A stretch of DNA of 33,296 bases from Gammaproteobacteria bacterium (GTDB lineage Bacteria; Pseudomonadota; Gammaproteobacteria; Pseudomonadales; Azotimanducaceae). Under the pieces are notes generated by a model. The model was not told the origin of the DNA, made no database searches, and saw nothing but the letters and a program-made list of their open reading frames with translations. Of this stretch, positions 7,203-15,172 are shown in pieces (positions within the stretch are counted from its first letter, which is position 1; each line of letters opens with the position of its first letter). The stretch spans positions 1 to 33,296 of the forward strand of contig JAPOTJ010000046.1 in the NCBI GenBank assembly GCA_026709225.1, read 5' to 3'. The position numbers and the translations under genes are program-made.

Positions 7203-10147
7203 CAAACGAAGACGACATCGAACAGGCGCTAGTCAACAAACTCGTTGACCTGAAATACACGAGGCGCAGCGACATCCGCGACCGAGTCACGCTAGAGAAG
7301 AACTTCCGAGAGAAGTTTGAGGCGTTGAACCGAGTCAATCTCAGCGACGCCGAATTTGCCCGGCTGCGAGACGAAGTCGTCACCGCGGATGTTTTTGCCG
7401 CAAGCCAGAGGCTGCGAGAACGCAACACCTTCATGCGCGACGATGGCACGCCATTGCAATACACCCTACTCAACATCAGCGACTGGTGCAAAAACGAGTA
7501 TGAGGTCATTAATCAACTGCGCATCAACACTGACAACAGCCACCATCGCTATGACGTGGTCTTGCTCGTCAACGGCCTCCCACTGGTGCAGATCGAACTT
7601 AAGACCCTGAACATCAGTCCTCGCCGAGCGGTCGAACAGATCGTCGAATATAAAAATGACCCCGGCAATGGCTACACCAATTCGCTGCTGTGTTTCGTGC
7701 AGATATTCGTCGTCAGCAATCGTAGCGACACATGGTATTTCGCCAACAATCAGAACAAGCACTTCGCCTTCAACGCCGACGAGCGCTTCTTACCAGTCTA
7801 TCGACTCGCGCGGGAAGACAACCAGAAGATAAGCGGCTTGTACGAGTTCGCCGAGAGTTTCCTGGAGAAGTGCACACTTGGAGAAATGATCAGTCGCTAC
7901 ATGGTGCTGGTGAACACCGAGCAAAAGCTCCTCATCATGCGTCCGTATCAAATCTACGCAGTCAAGGCGATTGTGGACTGCATCCATCAGCGCCGCGGCA
8001 ACGGCTACATCTGGCACACCACCGGCAGCGGCAAGACCTTGACCTCTTTCAAGGCATCCACATTGTTGAAGAACAACCCCGACATCAGCAAGTGTGTATT
8101 CGTAGTGGACCGCAAGGATCTCGACCGTCAAACCCGCCAAGAGTTCAACAAGTTCCAAGAAGGCTGCGTGGAAGAGAACACGAACACGGGTGCTTTGGTG
8201 CGGCGCCTGCTATCCGAGGACTACGCCGACAAGGTGATTGTCACCACAATCCAGAAGCTTGGCTTGGCATTGGATGATAGCGGGGCTTACAAGAAACGTT
8301 TAGCACCCCTCAAAGCCCAGCGCATGGCATTCATCTTTGACGAGTGCCACCGCTCGCAATTCGGCGACAATCACCAGGCAATCAAGGCGTTCTTCCCCGC
8401 GGCGCAGCTTTTCGGATTCACTGGCACACCCATACTTGAAAACAACGCCTCCTATAAGCAGATTGACGGCACCACCGCTTCATACCAAACCACGGAGGAC
8501 GTTTTTCAAAAGCAACTGCACGACTACACGATCGCTCATGCGATTGATGATCAGAACGTACTGCGCTTTCATGTTGAGTATTTCCAGACAGAGAGCGGCA
8601 CAAACCACAACGACACGAGAACAAAGAGAGCTGTGGTGAACGCCATTCTTGACAAACACAATAGTGTCACTGGCAACCGTCGATTCAACGCAATCCTCGC
8701 CACAGCTTCCATCAATGCTGCGATCGAATACCACGGTCTGTTTCATGAAATACAGCAAGAAAAGCGAGCCAACTCCGACAACTTCTCACCCGTCAATATC
8801 GCGTGCGTCTTCTCTCCACCCGCCCAAGGCAATAGGGATGTGAAGCAACTGCAAGAGGACCTTCCGCAAGAGCAGGCCGACAACCAGAAGGAGCCTGAGA
8901 AGAAAAAGCAGGCCCTTGATGCGATCATCGCCGACTACAACACGAGATTCGGCACCAATCACAGTAGCAGCGAGTTTGATACCTACTATCAAGATGTTCA
9001 GCAGCGCATTAAGGATCAGCGCTACAGCAACCGAGACATGCCGCAAAAGAACAAGATTGACATTGTGATTGTGGTGGACATGCTCCTCACCGGCTTCGAC
9101 TCTCAGTACCTCAATACGCTCTACGTTGACAAGAATCTCAAGCATCACGGACTGATTCAGGCGTTCTCGCGCACGAACCGAATACTCAACGGAACTAAGC
9201 CTTTTGGAAACATCGTTGATTTTCGTGGGCGGCAGCAACAAGTAGACGATGCCATCAACTTATTCTCTGGCAGCCATATGGGTTCGCCACAAGAGATCTG
9301 GCTGGTGGAGCCTGCATCAGACGTCATAGAGAAACTCAAAGGTGCGGTCACCAATCTAGAGGGCTTCATGGACAGCCAGGGTCTTGAGTACGACCCCACA
9401 GCAGTCATCAATCTCAAGGGCGACACGGCCCGTGTCGGATTCATCGCGAACTTCAAGGAAGTGCAGCGCCTGATGACGCAGGTTGAGCAGTACACCGACC
9501 TTGATGAGCAGCAGTGCGAAATGATTGAAAAACTGTTACCGAACGAGCAACTGCGCGGGTTTCGCGGCGCGTATTTGGAAACTGCTGCGCAACTCAGAAA
9601 ACGGAAACCGAAACCCGATGACGAAGATGAAGTTCGGCAACTTGACTTTGAGTTTGTGCTGTTCGGCTCGGCGCTGATCGACTACGACTACATCATGGAA
9701 TTGGTCGCTCGCTACAGTCAAGATGAGCCAAAAGCACAGAAAATGACTCGCGAACAGCTCGTCAGCCTGCTCAAGTCAAGCGCGAATTTGATGGATGAAC
9801 GCGAAGACATGGTCGCCTATATCGACACCCTCACGCCAGGCGAAGGTCTCAGCGAGAGCGCGATTCGGAAAGGTTTTGAGGCTTTCAAGGTGCAGAAGTC
9901 CGCGGATGAACTCGCTGCACTCGCATCAAGCCATGGGATTGAAACCAGCGCCCTTGAGATTTTCGTCGACGGCATCTTGGATCGCATGATTTTCGACGGA
10001 CAACGACTCACTGAACTGTTAGAACCATTGGGGTTGGGCTGGAAGGCGCGTACCGAGAAAGAACTGGCGCTGATGGACGATCTCGTGCCGCTCCTGAAGA
10101 AGCAATCGCAGGGTCGAGAGATTTCCGGGTTGGTGGCGTATGAGTAG
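7199..10147 (+). CDS. hsdR: HsdR, type I restriction enzyme motor/nuclease subunit
   Basis: ATP-dependent DNA translocase and endonuclease of a type I restriction-modification complex. The 982 residues from ATG 7199 (MTNEDDIEQALVNKL) include a PD-(D/E)xK nuclease domain, YDVVLLVNGLPLVQIELK at about 117-134. The superfamily 2 motor has Walker A TTGSGKT near 272-278, DECH near 381, a GFTGTP motif, and IVVDMLLTGFDS / QAFSRTNR as late helicase motifs. The C-terminal part is helical and would contact the methylase core. The frame is open upstream to a TTG at 7154, but homology begins at MTNEDD. No strong Shine-Dalgarno. The gene order hsdR-hsdS-x-hsdM is less common than hsdR-M-S. The stop overlaps hsdS by 8 bases. 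Confidence 0.95.
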   Translation: MTNEDDIEQALVNKLVDLKYTRRSDIRDRVTLEKNFREKFEALNRVNLSDAEFARLRDEVVTADVFAASQRLRERNTFMRDDGTPLQYTLLNISDWCKNEYEVINQLRINTDNSHHRYDVVLLVNGLPLVQIELKTLNISPRRAVEQIVEYKNDPGNGYTNSLLCFVQIFVVSNRSDTWYFANNQNKHFAFNADERFLPVYRLAREDNQKISGLYEFAESFLEKCTLGEMISRYMVLVNTEQKLLIMRPYQIYAVKAIVDCIHQRRGNGYIWHTTGSGKTLTSFKASTLLKNNPDISKCVFVVDRKDLDRQTRQEFNKFQEGCVEENTNTGALVRRLLSEDYADKVIVTTIQKLGLALDDSGAYKKRLAPLKAQRMAFIFDECHRSQFGDNHQAIKAFFPAAQLFGFTGTPILENNASYKQIDGTTASYQTTEDVFQKQLHDYTIAHAIDDQNVLRFHVEYFQTESGTNHNDTRTKRAVVNAILDKHNSVTGNRRFNAILATASINAAIEYHGLFHEIQQEKRANSDNFSPVNIACVFSPPAQGNRDVKQLQEDLPQEQADNQKEPEKKKQALDAIIADYNTRFGTNHSSSEFDTYYQDVQQRIKDQRYSNRDMPQKNKIDIVIVVDMLLTGFDSQYLNTLYVDKNLKHHGLIQAFSRTNRILNGTKPFGNIVDFRGRQQQVDDAINLFSGSHMGSPQEIWLVEPASDVIEKLKGAVTNLEGFMDSQGLEYDPTAVINLKGDTARVGFIANFKEVQRLMTQVEQYTDLDEQQCEMIEKLLPNEQLRGFRGAYLETAAQLRKRKPKPDDEDEVRQLDFEFVLFGSALIDYDYIMELVARYSQDEPKAQKMTREQLVSLLKSSANLMDEREDMVAYIDTLTPGEGLSESAIRKGFEAFKVQKSADELAALASSHGIETSALEIFVDGILDRMIFDGQRLTELLEPLGLGWKARTEKELALMDDLVPLLKKQSQGREISGLVAYE

Positions 10148-11330
10148 ACCGAAGAACCGGCCATGGGTTCCAAGGCTGCGCTTTCCCGAGTTTCGGGATG
10201 CCGGGGCATGGGAGGCAAAAGAAATACAGGAATGCCTAGAATATGAGCGCCCTGATCGGTTTATCGTCAACAGCGACAATTACCATCAAAGTGGAACGCC
10301 GGTGCTGACCGCGAATCAGAGCTTTATATTAGGTTATACGAATGAGCATGATGGCATCTGCAATCATCTTCCAGCGGTGATATTCGATGACTTTACTACG
10401 GACATGAAATACGTTGACTTTCCATTCAAGGTGAAGTCTTCTGCTATCAAGATTCTCAGAACGAAAGAGGACAACAATCTCTCATTCCTATACGAATTGA
10501 TTTATCGGATGCCATTCGACGCATCACAGCACAAGAGACACTATATTTCGGAGTACCAGCACCAAGTCATCAGGCTACCCCACCCGAGAGAACAGAATAA
10601 GATCGCGGCCTGCCTGTCATCCCTTGATGCGCTGATTACTACGCTTAGCCGGAAAATCGATACGCTCAAGGAACACAAGAAAGGACTCATGCAGCAGTTG
10701 TTTCCACAGGAAGGTGAGACCGTGCCTCAGCTGCGCTTTCCAGAGTTTAGGGATGCGGGAGCGTGGGGGGAGAAACGGCTGGATCAGGTATGCAAAGTAA
10801 ACCCAAAGACTGAATCGTTGCCTGATAAATTCGTCTACATTGACCTTGAATCAGTCGAAGCAGGCAATCTGCTTCAAAAGAACTTCGTTAGCCGCAGCGC
10901 GGCACCTAGCCGGGCTCAGAGACTCCTAAAAAATGGAGACATCATCTTTCAGCTAGTCAGGCCATATCAAAAGAATAACTACTTATTTAACGAGGTCGAT
11001 TGTCCCAGCTATGTAGCATCCACAGGCTACGCTCAGCTTAGAGCAAATCAATCAAGTACGTACCTTTATCAGTATGTTCATGCTGAGAGTTTTGTTGAGA
11101 AGGTCCTTTCTAAGAGCGAAGGATCGAACTATCCCGCAATATCTTCTGGTGAATTATCAAAGATATTAGTATGGCTGCCTGAACCACACGAACAGCAAAA
11201 GATAGCGTCCTGCCTCTCATCCTTGGACAAATTGATTGCCGTAAAGAGCCGAAAACTCGATGCCCTTGGGACTCACAAGAAAGGGTTAATGCAACAATTA
11301 TTCCCCGTCACCGACGATTCCACTCAATGA
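10140..11330 (+). CDS. hsdS: HsdS, type I restriction specificity subunit
   Basis: Recognises the bipartite DNA target and holds two HsdM copies. The 396-residue protein shows the usual pseudo-twofold layout: target-recognition domain 1 (about 20-150), a helical spacer with EQNKIAACLSSLDALI...HKKGLMQQLFP, target-recognition domain 2 (about 215-350), and a second spacer ending in nearly the same words. The phrase LRFPEFRDAGAW opens both halves. The recognition sequence cannot be read from the protein. HsdR overlaps its start by 8 bases and the next gene overlaps its stop by 4. Confidence 0.95.
   Translation: MSRPKNRPWVPRLRFPEFRDAGAWEAKEIQECLEYERPDRFIVNSDNYHQSGTPVLTANQSFILGYTNEHDGICNHLPAVIFDDFTTDMKYVDFPFKVKSSAIKILRTKEDNNLSFLYELIYRMPFDASQHKRHYISEYQHQVIRLPHPREQNKIAACLSSLDALITTLSRKIDTLKEHKKGLMQQLFPQEGETVPQLRFPEFRDAGAWGEKRLDQVCKVNPKTESLPDKFVYIDLESVEAGNLLQKNFVSRSAAPSRAQRLLKNGDIIFQLVRPYQKNNYLFNEVDCPSYVASTGYAQLRANQSSTYLYQYVHAESFVEKVLSKSEGSNYPAISSGELSKILVWLPEPHEQQKIASCLSSLDKLIAVKSRKLDALGTHKKGLMQQLFPVTDDSTQ
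10176..10212 (+). repeat. hsdS internal direct repeat A, copy 1 (copy 2 at 10731-10767)
   Basis: The DNA encoding LRFPEFRDAGAW is repeated 555 bases downstream with only a few changes. It marks the start of each half of HsdS and offers a site for recombination between target-recognition domains. Confidence 0.7.
10590..10706 (+). repeat. hsdS internal direct repeat B, copy 1 (copy 2 at 11190-11306)
   Basis: The spacer-helix coding segment recurs exactly 600 bases downstream, with matching GAACAG, CTGCC...TCATCC and CACAAGAAAGG landmarks. The protein repeat is EQxKIAxCLSSLDxLI and HKKGLMQQLFP. The helices from the two copies are expected to form the antiparallel coiled coil that sets the gap in the recognition site. 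Confidence 0.7.
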
Positions 11331-12409
11331 GCGACACGCCTACCTTTTCCACGCTGAACGAAGTTGCTACGCACCTGCGCGAAAGGCTTGAGAAGAAAGA
11401 TCACCTACTGCTCTTTGCGCACAATGGCACTGGCAAAACGCGGCTATCCATGATGTTCAGAGAACCTGCTCCCGATGACATCAAGCGCGACACGCTCTAC
11501 TTCAATGCCTTCACCGAAGACCTATTCAGTTGGGACAACGATAAGCGACTGCTGTGTATAAACAGCGACTCTCAGTTCGTGACCGGATTGAAAGAGCAGG
11601 AAATGGAGAGTCGAATTCGCGAATTCCTCCCTCGATATGCGGATTTTTTCTTCTTCATCGACTACGACAACTGGACCGTCAGTTTTGGTCGCGATGGCAG
11701 CAGTAGAGCCGAATCTATTAAGATTTCTCGCGGCGAAGAGAGGCTCTTCATCTGGTGTTTCTTTCTCGCCATCGCCAAACTCGCCCTTGACGGGGAACAA
11801 GCCTATTCGTGGGTGAGGTACTTGTATATCGACGACCCCATCTCATCCTTGGATGACAATAATGCGATTGCGATAGCCGTGGGTCTGGCGCAACTTTTAC
11901 ACGGGTCGGACAGCGGCGTGAAATCTGTCATTTCGACGCATCACGGGCTGTTCTTCAATGTCATTTTCAACGAGTTAGGAAGAAGCGCGGAAAGCTACTT
12001 CATGGACAGGCGGAAGGGCAATGGCGGTTACACGCTCAAAAACACGCAAGCTTTACCCTCCTTTCAACATGTCGGACTGCTGTGGCAACTTCAGCAAGCC
12101 GCTGACTCTGGAGAGATCTACACGTATCACTTCAACGCGCTTCGCAACATCTTGGAAAAAACCGCGGCATTCTTGGGCTACTCACGCTTTTCGGACTGTT
12201 TGCGTCAAGACGAGGATGAAACAAGCCGAGCGCTTCACACTCGCATGGTCAACCTTCTCAGTCACGGCAGCTACTCTTTGTTCGAACCTGTCGAGATGGT
12301 AGAGGACAACAAGCGGCACTTCAAGAAGATTCTGCGCAATTTCTTGGACGATTTTCGTTTCAACCCTGCGATATTCCCGACAGAAGACACGGAGGCCCTA
12401 TCGCCATGA
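11327..12409 (+). CDS. Short ABC-type ATPase, PrrC-like anticodon-nuclease candidate, inside the hsd operon
   Basis: A 360-residue protein with ABC/AAA_13-type ATPase motifs: Walker A AHNGTGKT at 31-38, an ABC-signature-like ISRGEER near 134-139, Walker B and D-loop YLYIDDPISSLDD near 166-178, and the H-loop STHH with H205-H206. After the ATPase a small helical domain has R273-N-I-L-E277 and H313 in NLLSHGSYS. PrrC and RloC anticodon nucleases use an R-x3-E...H triad after a similar ATPase, and PrrC (396 residues) also lies in a type I RM operon, kept silent by the Hsd complex. The match of order, spacing and location is suggestive. If correct, it would cut a tRNA anticodon loop when restriction is blocked. 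It could instead be an ATPase that only regulates the RM complex. Overlaps hsdS and hsdM by 4 bases each. Confidence 0.65.
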   Translation: MSDTPTFSTLNEVATHLRERLEKKDHLLLFAHNGTGKTRLSMMFREPAPDDIKRDTLYFNAFTEDLFSWDNDKRLLCINSDSQFVTGLKEQEMESRIREFLPRYADFFFFIDYDNWTVSFGRDGSSRAESIKISRGEERLFIWCFFLAIAKLALDGEQAYSWVRYLYIDDPISSLDDNNAIAIAVGLAQLLHGSDSGVKSVISTHHGLFFNVIFNELGRSAESYFMDRRKGNGGYTLKNTQALPSFQHVGLLWQLQQAADSGEIYTYHFNALRNILEKTAAFLGYSRFSDCLRQDEDETSRALHTRMVNLLSHGSYSLFEPVEMVEDNKRHFKKILRNFLDDFRFNPAIFPTEDTEALSP

Positions 12410-14007
12410 GCGAAGCACAATGGCATCAACTCGGCAGTACCCTTTGGGACATCGCGGACGAGCTGCGCGGGGCCATGAATGCAGACGACTTTCGCGACTA
12501 CATGCTGGCATTTTTATTCCTGCGCTATCTTTCGGACAATTATGAGGTTGCGGCGAAGAAGGAACTGGGCAAGGATTATCCTGAGCGGGACGAACGGCTT
12601 GCCCCCCTGTCGATGTGGTATGAGCAAGTCAGCAAAGATGAGCAACGGTTGTTTGAAGCGCAGATGCGCCGCAAGACGCACTATGTCATTCAGCCGGAGT
12701 ACCTCTGGAGCAGCATCACTGAACTCGCACGAACACAAAGCGACGAACTCCTGACGGTGCTGGAGGATGGATTCAAATTTATCGAGACCGAATCTTTTGC
12801 CAGCAGCTTTCAGGGGTTGTTCTCAGAGATCAATCTCAATTCGGAGAAGCTGGGCAAAAAGTACCCGGATCGTAACGCCAAGCTCTGCAACGTCATCAGC
12901 AAAATTGCGGAGGGAATCGCCGAATTTTCAACCGACAGCGACATTCTGGGCGATGCTTACGAGTACCTCATCAGTCAATTTGCGGCGGATGCTGGAAGAA
13001 AAGCGGGCGAATTTTATACGCCACAGCAAGTCTCTAGCGTATTGTCGGGAATTGTCACGCTAGACAGTCAAAACCCGCCGAGCGGTCGCAAGAACAAACT
13101 TGGCAAGGTGCTAGATTTCTCTTGTGGGTCAGGGTCTCTATTACTAAACGTCCGCAATCAACTAGGCCCACACAGCATCGGCAAAATTTACGGGCAGGAA
13201 AAGAACATCACAACTTATAATCTCGCCCGCATGAATATGCTGCTGCACGGCTTGAAGGACACGGAATTCGATATCCATCACGGCGATTCGCTACTGAACG
13301 ATTGGGACATGCTCAATGAGATGAACCCTGCGAAAAAGGTGACATTCGATGCAGTCGTAGCAAACCCGCCGTTTAGCTATCGATGGCAGCCAAACGAGGC
13401 TTTGGCAGAGGACTTTCGCTTCAAGAGCCACGGACTCGCGCCGAAGTCGGCTGCTGACTTTGCCTTTCTTCTGCACGGATTTCATTTCCTCAATGATGCG
13501 GGCACTATGGCAATCCTTCTACCGCATGGAGTGTTGTTCCGAGGCGGTGCAGAACTCAGAATACGCACCAAGCTGTTGACAGACGGACACATCGATACGG
13601 TCATCGGACTACCTGCAAAGCTGTTCTTCTCCACTGGCATTCCTGTTTGCATCCTCGTGCTGAAGAAGTGCAAGAGACCGAACGACGTGCTGTTCATCAA
13701 CGCTGGTGAGCATTACGAAAAAGGCAAGCGCATGAACCGGCTGCTGCCGGAACATATTGACAAGATCGTTGACACCTACCAGTTTCGAAAAGAGGAAGAT
13801 CGCTATTCCCGTCGGGTGTCAATGGAAGAGATCGAAGATAACGGGCACAACCTCAACTTAGGACGGTACGTAAGCACTGCAGAGCCGGAGCCGGAGATTG
13901 ATTTGAAGGCCGTTCACTATGAGCTTACGGAAATCAAGAAAGAGGTGCTTCGAGTCGAGGATCAGCACAATGAGTACCTTGTCGAATTGGGGCTGCCTCG
14001 GTTGTGA
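12406..14007 (+). CDS. hsdM: HsdM, type I DNA N6-adenine methyltransferase subunit
   Basis: SAM-dependent N6-adenine methyltransferase that marks host DNA and is also needed for restriction. The 533-residue protein has the N-terminal helical HsdM domain (WDIADELRGAMNADDFRDYML), the AGEFYTP segment, the SAM-binding loop DFSCGSGSLLL and the catalytic NPPF (in VVANPPFSYRW). The usual form of the SAM loop is DPACGSGG; here it is DFSCGSGS, a mild variant. The ATG overlaps the upstream ATPase stop by 4 bases and the TGA overlaps the next gene's ATG by one base, so seven genes are linked without gaps. Confidence 0.96.
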   Translation: MSEAQWHQLGSTLWDIADELRGAMNADDFRDYMLAFLFLRYLSDNYEVAAKKELGKDYPERDERLAPLSMWYEQVSKDEQRLFEAQMRRKTHYVIQPEYLWSSITELARTQSDELLTVLEDGFKFIETESFASSFQGLFSEINLNSEKLGKKYPDRNAKLCNVISKIAEGIAEFSTDSDILGDAYEYLISQFAADAGRKAGEFYTPQQVSSVLSGIVTLDSQNPPSGRKNKLGKVLDFSCGSGSLLLNVRNQLGPHSIGKIYGQEKNITTYNLARMNMLLHGLKDTEFDIHHGDSLLNDWDMLNEMNPAKKVTFDAVVANPPFSYRWQPNEALAEDFRFKSHGLAPKSAADFAFLLHGFHFLNDAGTMAILLPHGVLFRGGAELRIRTKLLTDGHIDTVIGLPAKLFFSTGIPVCILVLKKCKRPNDVLFINAGEHYEKGKRMNRLLPEHIDKIVDTYQFRKEEDRYSRRVSMEEIEDNGHNLNLGRYVSTAEPEPEIDLKAVHYELTEIKKEVLRVEDQHNEYLVELGLPRL

Positions 14008-14930
14008 TGAGTGGCGTCTCCATGGATTCTGTTTCCGAAGCATTTCACATGAACAGCTTTAAGGTAGCGTTACTAGAAAAGAAAGGCACGGAATTCCAGA
14101 GATGGTTCGCGGAGTTGGCAGGACACGCTTGGGGAAGTGACTTTCAATCTGTTCGACCGTATGGGTCGCAGGGGGATTGGAAATGTGACGGACGAAGGAT
14201 TAGAACAGGAACAATTTTTCAGTGCTACGCACCCGATTCCATGACCGACAGAAAGATGATCGAAAAGATCGATGCCGATCTTGACGGCGCGGTCGAAAAT
14301 TGGCCGGACTTCATCAAGGAATGGGTGCTGGTGCATAACGACGATAGAGGCATTTCTCCGGCAGTTGCCGCACATCTCGATTCAAAGAAGAAGGCTTATC
14401 CAAATGTCTCTATTGAGTTATGGACTAAACCAAATCTATTAGAACTGTTCTCGAAGCTCTCGGCGCATGCAAAACTGTCGATGTTTGGTCCTGCGCCAAG
14501 GCACGACACAGGGTATTCACTGCAAGATCTTCATCCAGTCATCTCGGCTTTAGAGAGTCGCGACCCCATTCAGATTCTCGATATGCCGCTACCTCCGTCG
14601 CCGGAGAAGCTAGACAAAAACGACCTGTCGACGGATGCGCGCGAGTTGCTAAAGTTTGGGCGGAGAAGGGTTCGGTTAGTTGAAACCCACTTCGCTAAGA
14701 CTGCACCAGTCGAGCTCGGTGAGAGGATTGCCGAGGCATTTCGCCAGCGCTACGCTGAATTGCGATCACTGGAACTTAACCCAGATCAGATCTTTGATCA
14801 CCTGTGCAATTTCGCAGGCGTATCAGGCGAGCCAGCACGCCGGTCTGCTGCCACGGCCGTCCTGCTGTACTTTTTTGATCGTTGCGACATATTCGAGGAC
14901 CCAGATGACGGAGAAGTAGCGACGTCATGA
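14007..14930 (+). CDS. ABC-three-component system effector, nuclease-like N-terminal domain
   Basis: A 307-residue protein (start ATG 14007, overlapping the hsdM TGA; ATGs at 14022 and 14049 are also possible). The N-terminal part reads KKGTEFQRWF, then RPYGSQGDWKCDG and GTIFQCYAP, with E29, D57 and Q72. This resembles a restriction-endonuclease-like module seen in ABC-3C effectors, but the usual lysine after the second acidic position is a tyrosine here, so catalysis is uncertain. The C-terminal half is helical and ends in a segment (GVSGEPARRSAATAVLLYFFDRCDIFED) that I take as the ABC-3C C-terminal domain. The assignment depends strongly on the next two genes. Role: the toxic or nucleic-acid-cutting component released by the ATPase. 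Confidence 0.65.
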   Translation: MSGVSMDSVSEAFHMNSFKVALLEKKGTEFQRWFAELAGHAWGSDFQSVRPYGSQGDWKCDGRRIRTGTIFQCYAPDSMTDRKMIEKIDADLDGAVENWPDFIKEWVLVHNDDRGISPAVAAHLDSKKKAYPNVSIELWTKPNLLELFSKLSAHAKLSMFGPAPRHDTGYSLQDLHPVISALESRDPIQILDMPLPPSPEKLDKNDLSTDARELLKFGRRRVRLVETHFAKTAPVELGERIAEAFRQRYAELRSLELNPDQIFDHLCNFAGVSGEPARRSAATAVLLYFFDRCDIFEDPDDGEVATS

Positions 14931-15172
14931 TCCTACCAACCAAACACATACGAGCGGAAAGAGCCATCATTGGAACGGGTGCGGAAGTGCTGGGACTCCT
15001 GCGTGAACCGATGACTGTTTCAAGCCTTTGGGACGCAATTCGTGCAAGAAGAACTGTCGCACATCCAAGCGCACCTATCAGTTACGACTGGTTTATTTTG
15101 ACCCTCGACTTCCTTTTCTTGATCGGCGCAGTTGACATGAAGCGCGGATTGCTTTCGAAGGCGGTAGCGTGA
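14927..15172 (+). CDS. ABC-three-component system middle component (MC, MC6-like)
   Basis: An 81-residue protein opening MILPTKHI and containing PMTVSSLWDAIR and ISYDWFILTLDFLFLIGAVD. It is winged-helix-like in pattern and matches the small middle components that link effector and ATPase in ABC-3C conflict systems. Starts with ATGA over the stop of the effector, and its own stop overlaps the GTG of the ATPase gene. The subtype label is from memory of the family and less certain than the general call. Confidence 0.75.
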   Translation: MILPTKHIRAERAIIGTGAEVLGLLREPMTVSSLWDAIRARRTVAHPSAPISYDWFILTLDFLFLIGAVDMKRGLLSKAVA

